Shown here one piece after another: positions 18,154-25,902 of a DNA stretch of 64,000 bases; positions within the stretch are counted from its first letter, which is position 1; every line of letters begins with the position of its first letter. The notes under the pieces were generated by a model. The model made no database searches. It worked only from the letters and a program-made list of their open reading frames with translations, and had not been told where the DNA came from. The position numbers and the translations under genes were made by a program. This stretch comes from Caldilineaceae bacterium. GTDB lineage: Bacteria > Chloroflexota > Anaerolineae > Caldilineales > Caldilineaceae. Location of the stretch: assembly GCA_011523365.1 (NCBI GenBank), contig WTGY01000177.1:62001-126000 (forward strand). Reading direction: 5' to 3'.

Positions 18154-18372
18154 ATGCTCGCGACCAGACCGAAATATTTCTTCAACGAGAAAAGACGAAA
18201 ACCAGCCCCTATTCTAACAGCGGAAGACTACCGTCCTCTGTTGCAACGACTGCAGGATTTACGCCAAGACTTAGAAGACGCTTTAGAACTGGAGCAAGCG
18301 GTTGAGACAGCGACAAACTTTCGGGAGTATGCTGAAATAAGGACAGAACTACAAAATGAAGGAAAACTCTGA
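18154..18372 (+). CDS. probable antitoxin of a RelE-type toxin-antitoxin pair
   Basis: 72 residues from the ATG at 18154, eight bases after GAGGAGG (18141-18147); the open frame extends upstream but that strong site decides the start. The protein is short, charged and mostly helical (YRPLLQRLQDLRQDLEDALELEQAVETATNF), as expected of a toxin-neutralising antitoxin; I do not recognise a specific DNA-binding fold. The 8-base gap to the RelE-like gene and fixed order support pairing. Alternative: a small coiled-coil protein of other function. Confidence 0.7.
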   Translation: MLATRPKYFFNEKRRKPAPILTAEDYRPLLQRLQDLRQDLEDALELEQAVETATNFREYAEIRTELQNEGKL

Positions 18373-18380
18373 AGGGCGCG

Positions 18381-18638
18381 ATGGTCTACACCATCCACCT
18401 AGAACGTCGTGCTGAACGAGACTTGCGACAGTTGCCTCAGGACATTATAAGGCGGATAGACGTGGTGCTCCGGCAACTGGCAAGTAATCCACGCCCAGCA
18501 GGTGCCGTCAAACTTTCGGGGCGAACGGAATCCGGTTGGCGGGTACGCGTCGGGGACTACCGCATCCTCTATCGAATTGAGGAAAGCCGCGTTGAAGTTT
18601 ATCGCATAAAACACCGTCGAGACGCCTATCGCCACTAA
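18381..18638 (+). CDS. RelE/ParE family toxin
   Basis: 85 residues, typical of the family. RelE toxins cleave mRNA in the ribosomal A site; ParE relatives poison gyrase. The fold is recognised from MVYTIHLERRAERDLRQLP at the start, IDVVLRQLASNPRP, then VKLSGRTESGWRVRVGDYRILYRIEE and the C-terminal EVYRIKHRRDAYRH. The basic and Tyr residues in the C-terminal half (Arg in RVRVGDYRILY, Lys/His/Arg in IKHRRDAYR) match the RelE-type catalytic cluster. It lies immediately downstream of its likely antitoxin, in an AT-richer islet. Confidence 0.9.
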   Translation: MVYTIHLERRAERDLRQLPQDIIRRIDVVLRQLASNPRPAGAVKLSGRTESGWRVRVGDYRILYRIEESRVEVYRIKHRRDAYRH

Positions 18639-18699
18639 AGGGGTGACAGTTTACGACGATATACCGTGTAGATGGAACTGCAAGAGAGGTCATATTCAG

Positions 18700-19560
18700 A
18701 TGTCAAAGACTGCAATTACGAATAACATTTACCGCACACAGCGTGAGATTTCAGATGTTACCAAGAAGCTATCCCAAGTATCAAAGAAAGAATCTGATTG
18801 TGGAAAAAGAATTTCTCAGTTACTAAATTCTATTACAAAGAACACCAGTCCAAACCAGTTAAGGAGCAAGTTAACTGAAATAAATAGAAAGCAAAACGAA
18901 ATCTCCAGAATACAGAAAAGTAAGGCAGGTCTTCAAAAAAAGGAAGCAGAATTAACGGCAAAACTCAATAGATACAAGACTTCTCTAGAAAAGGAGGAGG
19001 AAAGGGAACAGAAAAAGTTGGTAGATGCAGAAAGAAAACGTGAGAGGGAACAGCTTAGTTTTCAACGCACCATAAGGCGCGAACTCGAAACTCAGCGTCA
19101 CTTAACTAGACAGATCCAGTCTGCCCCTCAATCTCTCATGTCGAGAGACGTGGAGTACGATTTGTTCATTTCACACGCCTCCGAAGACAAGGACGACTTC
19201 GTCAGACCGTTGGCTAATTCACTGATATCACTTGGGGTAAAAGTATGGTATGACGAATTCACACTGAGAATTGGAGATAGCTTGAGAAGAAGCATTGATA
19301 GGGGTTTGGCAAACGCAAGATATGGAACGGTGGTGTTGTCATATTCTTTCTTTTCAAAGAATTGGCCTCAGTATGAGTTCGATGGGATGGTCGCAAGAGA
19401 GACGAGCGGGCATAAGATGATCCTTCCAATATGGCACAAAGTCACGAAAGATGAGGTCTTACACTTTAGCCCGACATTGGCTGACAAAGTAGCTCTCAAT
19501 TCATCCACGAACAGTATTGATGAAATCGCAGCTCAATTGGCCGAAGTAGTCTTGGAATGA
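18700..19560 (+). CDS. coiled-coil protein with C-terminal TIR domain
   Basis: 286 residues from the ATG at 18700, preceded by AGAGAGG. Residues 1-145 are a long charged coiled coil rich in Lys, Glu, Gln and Arg. A TIR domain follows (about 150-286): YDLFISHASEDKDD, LISLGVKVWYDEFTLRIGDSLRRSID, YGTVVLSYSFFSKNWPQYEFDG, MILPIWHKV. Glu226 in NWPQYE aligns with the catalytic Glu of NAD-cleaving TIR domains, so NADase activity is possible. Base composition and codons (AAA, ATA, AGA, GAA) differ clearly from the GC-rich neighbours, suggesting acquisition by transfer. Bacterial TIR proteins act in antiphage abortive defence or signalling; there is no sensor partner here other than RelBE. Confidence 0.9.
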   Translation: MSKTAITNNIYRTQREISDVTKKLSQVSKKESDCGKRISQLLNSITKNTSPNQLRSKLTEINRKQNEISRIQKSKAGLQKKEAELTAKLNRYKTSLEKEEEREQKKLVDAERKREREQLSFQRTIRRELETQRHLTRQIQSAPQSLMSRDVEYDLFISHASEDKDDFVRPLANSLISLGVKVWYDEFTLRIGDSLRRSIDRGLANARYGTVVLSYSFFSKNWPQYEFDGMVARETSGHKMILPIWHKVTKDEVLHFSPTLADKVALNSSTNSIDEIAAQLAEVVLE

Positions 19561-19917
19561 AAGCAATCCTGTCGAGGCTGTACCGTGATCTTCTCTTCCA
19601 ATCTCGAAAGATAGGAAAACATGCCGCTTGTTCTGCGAGGAGTTCACTAGGCCCAGATTCTTTCGCGACAATCTGACCAACTTGCTCAATATCGAAGCCC
19701 GCTTCGATGACGACTTCGGGAACTGGTCACTGCCGCGGCGATTGAATGCACCTTGCAGAGCGACGACACGCTAGTAAGGCTGCTGCTAGCTGATAACAGC
19801 CCTCAAACAAAAATGCTCGAACCAGAAGTATACATTTGAGCCTGCGCCTTGTAGCCTACGACCTAGCTTCATCCCTTTTCGGCGAATGGCACAGTCAACA
19901 ACTCTCTCGGAGGAACC
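19561..19917. other. intergenic region after the TIR gene; no convincing gene
   Basis: About 360 bases. A short plus-strand frame around 19620-19773 (containing FFRDNLTNLLNIEARFDDD) has no start or recognisable family and may be a gene remnant. The last bases carry a GGAGG site for the next gene. Confidence 0.4.
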
Positions 19918-21012
19918 ATGACTTACAGAGTTGCCATCATCGGACATACCGGTCGCGGGAATTATGGCCACTATGTGGACGAGGCCTTTGTCGGCGTAGA
20001 GGGCGCCGATATTGTAGCGCTCGCTGACCCAGACGATGCTGGCCGTCAGCAGGCGCTCGAACGTACGGGTGCGGCCAGGGGGTACGCCGATTACCGGCAG
20101 ATGCTGGCCGAAGAGCGCCCTGACATCACCGTGATTGCCACGCGCGAGATCGGCGACCACTATGAACTGGCAATGGCGGCCACGGACGCCGATACGCACA
20201 TCTACATCGAGAAACCGATTGCAGCTTCGCCGGCCCAGGTCGATGAGATGGTGACGGCATGCGAGAATAACGGCAAACTCCTCATTGTCGCCTGCCCGTG
20301 GCGCGGCCATCCACCCATCCAGCATGTGGCCATTCCCCTGATTAAGGGAGGCAAGATTGGTGAACCCCGCCTCGCCCGCATTCACGGCATGAACGGCCAT
20401 GAAGGGGGCAACCAGCTGTTCCTCGACCTGTACCCCCACTTCTTTGATTTTCTGTGGCAGGTCTGGGGGCAGCCGATCTGGTGTCACGCCCACATCACGC
20501 AGGACGGCCGCGACGCTACGCCGGAGGATCTCATGCAGGGCGCGGAAGGGATGGGCCTTGTCGCCGGCAACGGCATTCGCGCTTATTACGTATTCAACGA
20601 CGGCTTCGCCGCCGACTTTGAGTCTTACGAAGGAGACCATAAGGAGCGCCCCTACCGCATCGACATTCACGGCACGACCGGCACGCTCTCATTGCCCGGT
20701 CCGATGAGCAACCAGCCCGACATTTATTACCACCCGCTGGTGAGCCCGGGACTTTTCAATGACGACCGCTGGGAGGTGATCCCGTCTGAACCGCCGCCGG
20801 ATGACTACAAATGGGTCAAGGCACACCACCGCATGGCGCGCTCGATGCTTGACATGCTGGATGGCCGTGAGCCGGAGTTTCCATTGCTGGACGGGCGAAC
20901 CGCCCGCCGTCATCTTGGATGGGCGATGGCCGCGCACGCTTCGCATATCGCCGGCGCACGCGTGGCCCTGCCGTTGACCGATCCGCACAACCCGTTTGAT
21001 TCCTGGCGCTGA
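19918..21012 (+). CDS. Gfo/Idh/MocA family NAD(P)-dependent oxidoreductase
   Basis: 364 residues; ATG follows CGGAGGAACC. Family enzymes oxidise or reduce sugars and polyols with NAD(P). The N-terminal Rossmann domain (about 1-125) shows VAIIGHTGRGNYG, DIVALADPD and the diagnostic IYIEKPIA; the C-terminal alpha/beta domain includes FLDLYPHFFDFLWQVWG. Substrate is unknown. The gap to the PhyH dioxygenase gene downstream is 79 bases, same strand, so they may be co-transcribed; the pairing recalls small-molecule catabolic units common in Chloroflexota. No metal site or fusion is visible. Confidence 0.9.
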   Translation: MTYRVAIIGHTGRGNYGHYVDEAFVGVEGADIVALADPDDAGRQQALERTGAARGYADYRQMLAEERPDITVIATREIGDHYELAMAATDADTHIYIEKPIAASPAQVDEMVTACENNGKLLIVACPWRGHPPIQHVAIPLIKGGKIGEPRLARIHGMNGHEGGNQLFLDLYPHFFDFLWQVWGQPIWCHAHITQDGRDATPEDLMQGAEGMGLVAGNGIRAYYVFNDGFAADFESYEGDHKERPYRIDIHGTTGTLSLPGPMSNQPDIYYHPLVSPGLFNDDRWEVIPSEPPPDDYKWVKAHHRMARSMLDMLDGREPEFPLLDGRTARRHLGWAMAAHASHIAGARVALPLTDPHNPFDSWR

Positions 21013-21091
21013 CGCGGGAGGTAGGCTGCCCGGGGAGGAAAGTTTAGTTCAATGCGCCCACTTGGAAGCGGGTACCACAGGAGAGAATCCA

Positions 21092-22108
21092 ATGCAGCCT
21101 TTTCTTGATTCAACTGATTTTCTGCAGGATGGCGCCGAACTGCGCAGGCGGATGGACCGGGACGGCTATTTGTTCATCCGCGGTTTGCTCCCTGCTGCAG
21201 TCGTCGAGGAGTTGCGCATGCAGATCCTTGAGATCGCGCGCGCTGCCGGTTGGGTACAGCCCGACACGCCTCTGGCAGATGCGGTCGCTGATCTGAACGG
21301 GTTCTGTGTCGAACCGGAGCCGGAGTACATGCAGAAGTACCATGCAATGTACAAGCTGCCAGAGTTTCACGCCATCCAGCATCACCCCGATTTAACGGGT
21401 CTGTTCGAGCGCATGTTCGAGGAGCCGGTGTTTCCGCACCCCCGCATCATCGGACGTACGATATTCCCCCAGCGCGAAGCATTCACCACGCCGCCGCACC
21501 AGGACTTCATCCCGATCCAGGGTACTGCCGACACCTATACGGCTTGGATCCCGCTGGGCGATCTACCGACCGCGCTGGGGGGACTGCAGGTGGCGGCCGG
21601 ATCGCATCGACGCGGCGTCTACGACTTCCAGCCGGCGATGGGGGCTGGAGGGTTGGAGGTAATCGACCCGCTCGACGGCACTTGGGCTTACAGCCCGTTC
21701 CAGCTAGGGGATGTGCTCATTTTCCATAGCATGACGGTCCACAAGGGGCTGCCGAACAGTTCTGACCGGTTGCGCATGTCGATGGACGCCCGCTACCAGA
21801 AGGCCAGCGAACCGATCGCGCCCGGCAGTCTGCAACCGCACAGCCAGCCCAGTACCTGGGAGGAGGTCTACGCGGACTGGCCCGATATGGACCTGAAGTA
21901 CTACTGGAAAAAGTGGGACCTTGAAGTTCGGGAATACGACAACAGCTATCACGACAGGCGCGACGAGATGGCGATCAAGATGGCCAAAGAGGGGGATACG
22001 CGGGCCATCTCGACGCTCCAGCGTATCATCGCTCGCAATGAGGACCCGGACAAGCGGCGGGAAGCCGAGGAGTTGCTGGCTGCGCTGCAGGCGCCTGCGG
22101 ACGCGTAG
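21092..22108 (+). CDS. phytanoyl-CoA dioxygenase (PhyH) family Fe(II)/2-oxoglutarate enzyme
   Basis: 338 residues from the ATG at 21092, which follows AGGAGA; the upstream frame to 20996 has no better site. The PhyH fold uses Fe(II) and 2-oxoglutarate to hydroxylate a small substrate. The iron-binding triad is visible as H-x-D in TPPHQDFIPIQG and the distal His in FHSMTVHKG. Other blocks: RDGYLFIRGLLP, TAWIPLGDLPTALGGLQVAAGSH, and the Arg in RLRMSMDARYQ as a likely 2-oxoglutarate contact. It is a paralogue of the product of 45150-46055. Substrate is not predictable; the family is broad and includes ectoine hydroxylases. Confidence 0.92.
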   Translation: MQPFLDSTDFLQDGAELRRRMDRDGYLFIRGLLPAAVVEELRMQILEIARAAGWVQPDTPLADAVADLNGFCVEPEPEYMQKYHAMYKLPEFHAIQHHPDLTGLFERMFEEPVFPHPRIIGRTIFPQREAFTTPPHQDFIPIQGTADTYTAWIPLGDLPTALGGLQVAAGSHRRGVYDFQPAMGAGGLEVIDPLDGTWAYSPFQLGDVLIFHSMTVHKGLPNSSDRLRMSMDARYQKASEPIAPGSLQPHSQPSTWEEVYADWPDMDLKYYWKKWDLEVREYDNSYHDRRDEMAIKMAKEGDTRAISTLQRIIARNEDPDKRREAEELLAALQAPADA

Positions 22109-22391
22109 GGCTGCGGAGATTTTGGGGACAGGGAGAGGCGTCCCGTAAATCGCCGAACTGCAGTGGTCAGTGAATGCAGCGATTAATAGGTGATAGGTTT
22201 GAAAAGGAGTAAGGAGAGAGAACTTCGCCCGCCTCGTTCATCTTTGCGCACTGACTATGGATTGGTAGTTGCGAATTCGGAGTCAATCGACACTAGCAGA
22301 GGAAGTGGCCGGTGAATCTGGTCTGATTTGGGTGGTGGATGGGCGGGGTACGGGAGTGGATGCCACCCCGTCCAACTGCGGACAGACCAAT
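22109..22391. other. intergenic region before tRNA-Pro; no gene seen
   Basis: About 280 bases without coding features. It contains one of several CAGTGGTCAGTGA-type short dispersed motifs (near 22161). Confidence 0.4.
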
Positions 22392-22420
22392 TTGCCCTTT
22401 AATTTCAACTTGCGTTATAC
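22392..22420 (+). promoter_or_regulatory. promoter of tRNA-Pro
   Basis: TTGCCC (22392-22397), a 17-base spacer and TTATAC (22415-22420) place the transcription start near 22427, just before the tRNA at 22434. Both boxes match sigma-70 consensus moderately and the spacing is ideal. Confidence 0.6.
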
Positions 22421-22433
22421 TTTTGCACACTTT

Positions 22434-22508
<75 letters not shown>

Positions 22509-22709
22509 TCGTTTGCAGCATGGTCGAGCCGTCACATTACTGTCCGACCCCGGTGGTCCGACTACTCTGCCAATTTACGTACGTCTTGGAACTTGCCGTC
22601 GGGAACAGGTTTATTCTACGACGGCAATTTCTTATCCCGCAGTGATTTTTTGAGGACGAAAGCGGCAGAGAAGCCGTTTTGAAGGGCACAGAGAAGCCCA
22701 CAAACAGAG

Positions 22710-24347
22710 ATGGATAGCCGGGTCAACTCTTGTTCCTCATTGACCGAGCGCGATATCGCGTTGCTCTATCGGATCGAAGCCGGTCTGGCCATCACGGCCG
22801 ACGTCAGCCGTTCTGACGTAATGCTTTGCTGTTTGATGGATCCCCAGGAAGAATCCCCCTCACAGATTGAGTTCATCGACTCACCAGCGATGCAACGCGT
22901 CCCAGTTGGTCAGATCCTGGTTGGCCAGCATGTTGCGCCCCATTCGCTTTCTTCCATTTACCAGGATGACATGACCGGGCGCACGTACACATTTACTGCC
23001 CAGCCAACGGTTCATCGGGCTCTGATGGAAGACCGCCGAGACAGGATGGCGGAGAGCAAGATTCCCCCCGAGCGCACCAGCAGCGGCGCTCCTGTCATCC
23101 AGCAGGTGTACACTGTTCACAACGCTGTCAATCAGGCGATTGCGGCTCTGCTCATCGAGACAAATCTGATTGAGTATGAGCGGCACCGGCGCCGCGAGCG
23201 TCCATTCCGCAATGCCGTACGCTGGCTGCAAAGGATGGCAGTGCAGGGTGAGATAGAGACGGCGGAAATCTCAGGCGGGTTCGGGAGCCTGGACGGAATC
23301 TACCTGGTAGATGAGCATTTCTGCATCAACTACATGAGCGGCATCGCCATGAACCTGTTTCGCTCAATCGGTCTTGTGGCGGACATGCGGCGTGCACCGG
23401 TTTCTGATTTGGAGTATGCGGACGAAGAGATAGTAAGCCAGGCGATGCAGGCCAACTGTTGTGTGCAGACTCGCCATGAGAGCGAAGACGGGCGCGTTTG
23501 GGTACGTACCGCGATTCCGCTGCGTGCGCCGCGCGGCGCTCTGTACCTGATGCAACGACGAGTGCGCCGGCAACTGCCCTGGACGAAACCGATGCCGACA
23601 GAGGAGGCGCCACAGGTCGATGGTGTGTTGGTGCTGGTGCATAACGCGACGGAGACGGTGCAGCGCGAGCGCGAACTCAAGGTCAAATCGGCGATGATTC
23701 AGGAAGTGCATCACCGGGTAAAGAACAATTTACAGACTATTGCCGCCATCCTGCGCATTCAGAGCCGGCGATTCCAGGGCGGAGAGGGCCAACAACAGTT
23801 GACCGACGCGGTGAACCGCATTCTGAGCATGTCGGTGATTCACGAATACCTGAGCCAGGACGAACACCGCCCGATCAACATCCGCGACGTATGCCAGCGC
23901 ATTCTGGGGCAGGCCCAACAGGTTTCGATCAACCCTGGACAACAGGTGGAGATTGCAGTGGAGGGTCCGAATATCCGCCTGCCGGCCAGCCAGGCTACGG
24001 CCTCTGCGCTCGTTGTCAACGAACTGCTGATGAACTCGATGGAACATGGTCTGCGAGACCGACAGAACGGGGAAATACGCATTGCGCTCGAAGACCTGGG
24101 GAACGAGGTACGTATTACGCTGCTGGACAACGGGTTGGGGCTGCCATCCGACTTCGATCCGGATGAGAGCCGCAGTTTAGGGTTGCAAATTGTCTATACG
24201 CTTGTCACTGATGATTTGAAGGGCAACCTGCAGTTTGAACAGGTGACCGGTGACGATAATGGCGCCGAGGAAGGCAAGCACAGCGGCACGCGTGCGATAG
24301 TTACTTTTCCAAAACGTTCGATCAACATAGAATCTATCGTAGCATAG
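22710..24347 (+). CDS. PdtaS-like sensor histidine kinase (GAF/PAS plus HisKA_2)
   Basis: 545 residues, no signal peptide or membrane helix, so cytoplasmic. The N-terminal ~150 residues resemble the GAF-like sensor of PdtaS, followed by a PAS-like region with a charged segment (about 160-320). The kinase core has the HisKA_2 H-box EVHHRVKNNLQTIAAIL (phospho-acceptor His334 or His335), then the ATPase N-box NELLMNSMEHGL and the G-box LLDNGLGLP and SLGLQIV. This architecture partners with ANTAR-domain regulators, and the next gene (24477) encodes one, so the pair is a PdtaS/PdtaR-type system that controls transcription antitermination. The signal is unknown. Confidence 0.9.
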   Translation: MDSRVNSCSSLTERDIALLYRIEAGLAITADVSRSDVMLCCLMDPQEESPSQIEFIDSPAMQRVPVGQILVGQHVAPHSLSSIYQDDMTGRTYTFTAQPTVHRALMEDRRDRMAESKIPPERTSSGAPVIQQVYTVHNAVNQAIAALLIETNLIEYERHRRRERPFRNAVRWLQRMAVQGEIETAEISGGFGSLDGIYLVDEHFCINYMSGIAMNLFRSIGLVADMRRAPVSDLEYADEEIVSQAMQANCCVQTRHESEDGRVWVRTAIPLRAPRGALYLMQRRVRRQLPWTKPMPTEEAPQVDGVLVLVHNATETVQRERELKVKSAMIQEVHHRVKNNLQTIAAILRIQSRRFQGGEGQQQLTDAVNRILSMSVIHEYLSQDEHRPINIRDVCQRILGQAQQVSINPGQQVEIAVEGPNIRLPASQATASALVVNELLMNSMEHGLRDRQNGEIRIALEDLGNEVRITLLDNGLGLPSDFDPDESRSLGLQIVYTLVTDDLKGNLQFEQVTGDDNGAEEGKHSGTRAIVTFPKRSINIESIVA

Positions 24348-24476
24348 AGGATGCGGCCGGTGGTCCTAGACAAGGCAGCATCAACAACCATCGAGCAGGA
24401 TCTGCCAGCCGCCAGCATTTTCGCCAGCCGCCGACTCCGAGTCCTTGGTACTTGGCGACCGGGAAAGGGATAGACT

Positions 24477-25058
24477 GTGGAGCGTACGCGCATAATTATC
24501 GCCGATGATGAATCCCTCATTCGGATGGATCTGCGGGAGATGCTCACCAACTTGGGATACCTGGTCGTCGGCGAGGCAGGTGACGGCCAAAGCGCTGTCA
24601 ACCTCAGTTGGGAACTTCGCCCGGACATCGTGATCATGGACATTAAGATGCCGGACATGGATGGCATTGAGGCAGCGCGCGTTCTGACGGAGGAGCGCCT
24701 GGCCCCGGTGCTGCTTTTGAGTGCATACAGCCAGCAGGAATTGGTGCAACGCGCCAAGGAGGCCGGTGTTGTCAGCTATCTAGTCAAACCGTTCCGCGAA
24801 AGCGATCTGACTCCTGCAATCGAGGTGGCTCTGGCGCGTTTCGGCGAGTTTCGAACATTGGAGAATGAGATCGATGACCTGAAGGAAACGCTCGAAACGC
24901 GCAAAGCGGTTGAGCGGGCGAAGGGCATACTGATGCAACTACAGAATATGAATGAGGCCGAAGCTTTTCGGCGTATTCAGAAGATGAGTATGAACAACCG
25001 CAAGCCGATGAAGGCAGTGGCCGAGGCGATCATTCTCGCTCATCAGGCCGGTGAATAG
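24477..25058 (+). CDS. response regulator with ANTAR RNA-binding domain (PdtaR-like)
   Basis: 193 residues with a GTG start at 24477 after a purine-rich AAGGGA site. Receiver domain (about 5-120) has IIIADDESLIRMD, phosphorylation site Asp55 in IVIMDIKMPD, LLSAYSQQEL and the KPF motif. A short coiled-coil linker (LENEIDDLKETLETRK) leads to the ANTAR domain (about 135-190): AVERAKGILMQLQNMNEAEAFRRIQKMSMNNRKPMKAVAEAII. ANTAR proteins bind paired RNA hairpins and prevent termination. It follows the kinase by 130 bases. Targets are not visible in this window. Confidence 0.94.
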   Translation: MERTRIIIADDESLIRMDLREMLTNLGYLVVGEAGDGQSAVNLSWELRPDIVIMDIKMPDMDGIEAARVLTEERLAPVLLLSAYSQQELVQRAKEAGVVSYLVKPFRESDLTPAIEVALARFGEFRTLENEIDDLKETLETRKAVERAKGILMQLQNMNEAEAFRRIQKMSMNNRKPMKAVAEAIILAHQAGE

Positions 25059-25118
25059 CCAGACTACCGTGGCCTGGTCAGAGCACTGGTGTGATAGGTC
25101 ACGAACGACTGCTGTGTT

Positions 25119-25889
25119 ATGAAATCTTCAGTTGGTGCCCCGCCTGCGACACGCCTGTCGATCATCATGCCGGTCTACAATGAAATCGGCACGCTGGAGG
25201 AAATAATCCGCCGGGTGCGTGCGGTCTCGTTGGCGGTCAATGCAGATGGCGCGACGGATCTGAACGGCAGCGCCATCCAACTGGAAAAGGAGATCATCAT
25301 TGTTGATGACGGCTCTACCGACGGAACGCGGGACATTCTAGCCCGTTTACAGGCGGAAGAGCCGAGAGATTTGCGCATCATCTATCATGAACGCAACGGG
25401 GGCAAGGGCGCGGCCTTGCGCACGGGTTTTGAGGCGGCGACTGGTGCAATCTTCGTCGTGCAAGACGCCGATCTTGAATACAATCCCGGGGACTATGTCA
25501 AGCTTCTCGCCCCTATATTGGAGGGGCGCACCGACGTCGTTTATGGCAGCCGTTTTCTCGGCGGCCCGCGTGCGGCCATGAGCCTTACACACATGATCGG
25601 AAATAAAGGGGTCACCTGGTTTACCAATCTGCTATACGGTACGGTTTTGACCGACATGGAGACCTGCTATAAGTGCTTCCGGCGGAGTGTAATCGAAGGG
25701 ATGACCCTCCACAGCCAGAGGTTCGAGATCGAAGCCGAACTGACGGCCAAGATCCTCAAACGCAACTACCCGATTTTTGAAACGCCAATCAGCTATAACG
25801 GGCGCCAGTTCCACGAAGGCAAGAAACTTACCTGGCGGGACGGGTTTACGGCCATCGCTACGCTGATCAGGTACCGTTTCAGGGACTAA
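25119..25889 (+). CDS. glycosyltransferase family 2 (dolichol-phosphate-mannose-synthase-like)
   Basis: 256 residues; a 4-bp-scale compact gene of the GT2 polyprenol-phosphate type. The domain begins RLSIIMPVYNEIGTLEEIIRRV, then IIIVDDGSTDGTRD, YHERNGGKGAALRTGFEAATG, and the sugar-nucleotide metal site VVQDADLEYNPGD. A late block, DMETCYKCFRRS and RFEIEAELTAKILKRNY, matches DPM1-like transferases. It probably transfers a sugar from a nucleotide to a polyprenyl phosphate at the inner membrane face. The next gene, a large membrane protein, begins 13 bases later and may use the lipid-linked sugar, which is inference. Confidence 0.93.
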   Translation: MKSSVGAPPATRLSIIMPVYNEIGTLEEIIRRVRAVSLAVNADGATDLNGSAIQLEKEIIIVDDGSTDGTRDILARLQAEEPRDLRIIYHERNGGKGAALRTGFEAATGAIFVVQDADLEYNPGDYVKLLAPILEGRTDVVYGSRFLGGPRAAMSLTHMIGNKGVTWFTNLLYGTVLTDMETCYKCFRRSVIEGMTLHSQRFEIEAELTAKILKRNYPIFETPISYNGRQFHEGKKLTWRDGFTAIATLIRYRFRD

Positions 25890-25902
25890 GCCTGGTGGAC
25901 CT

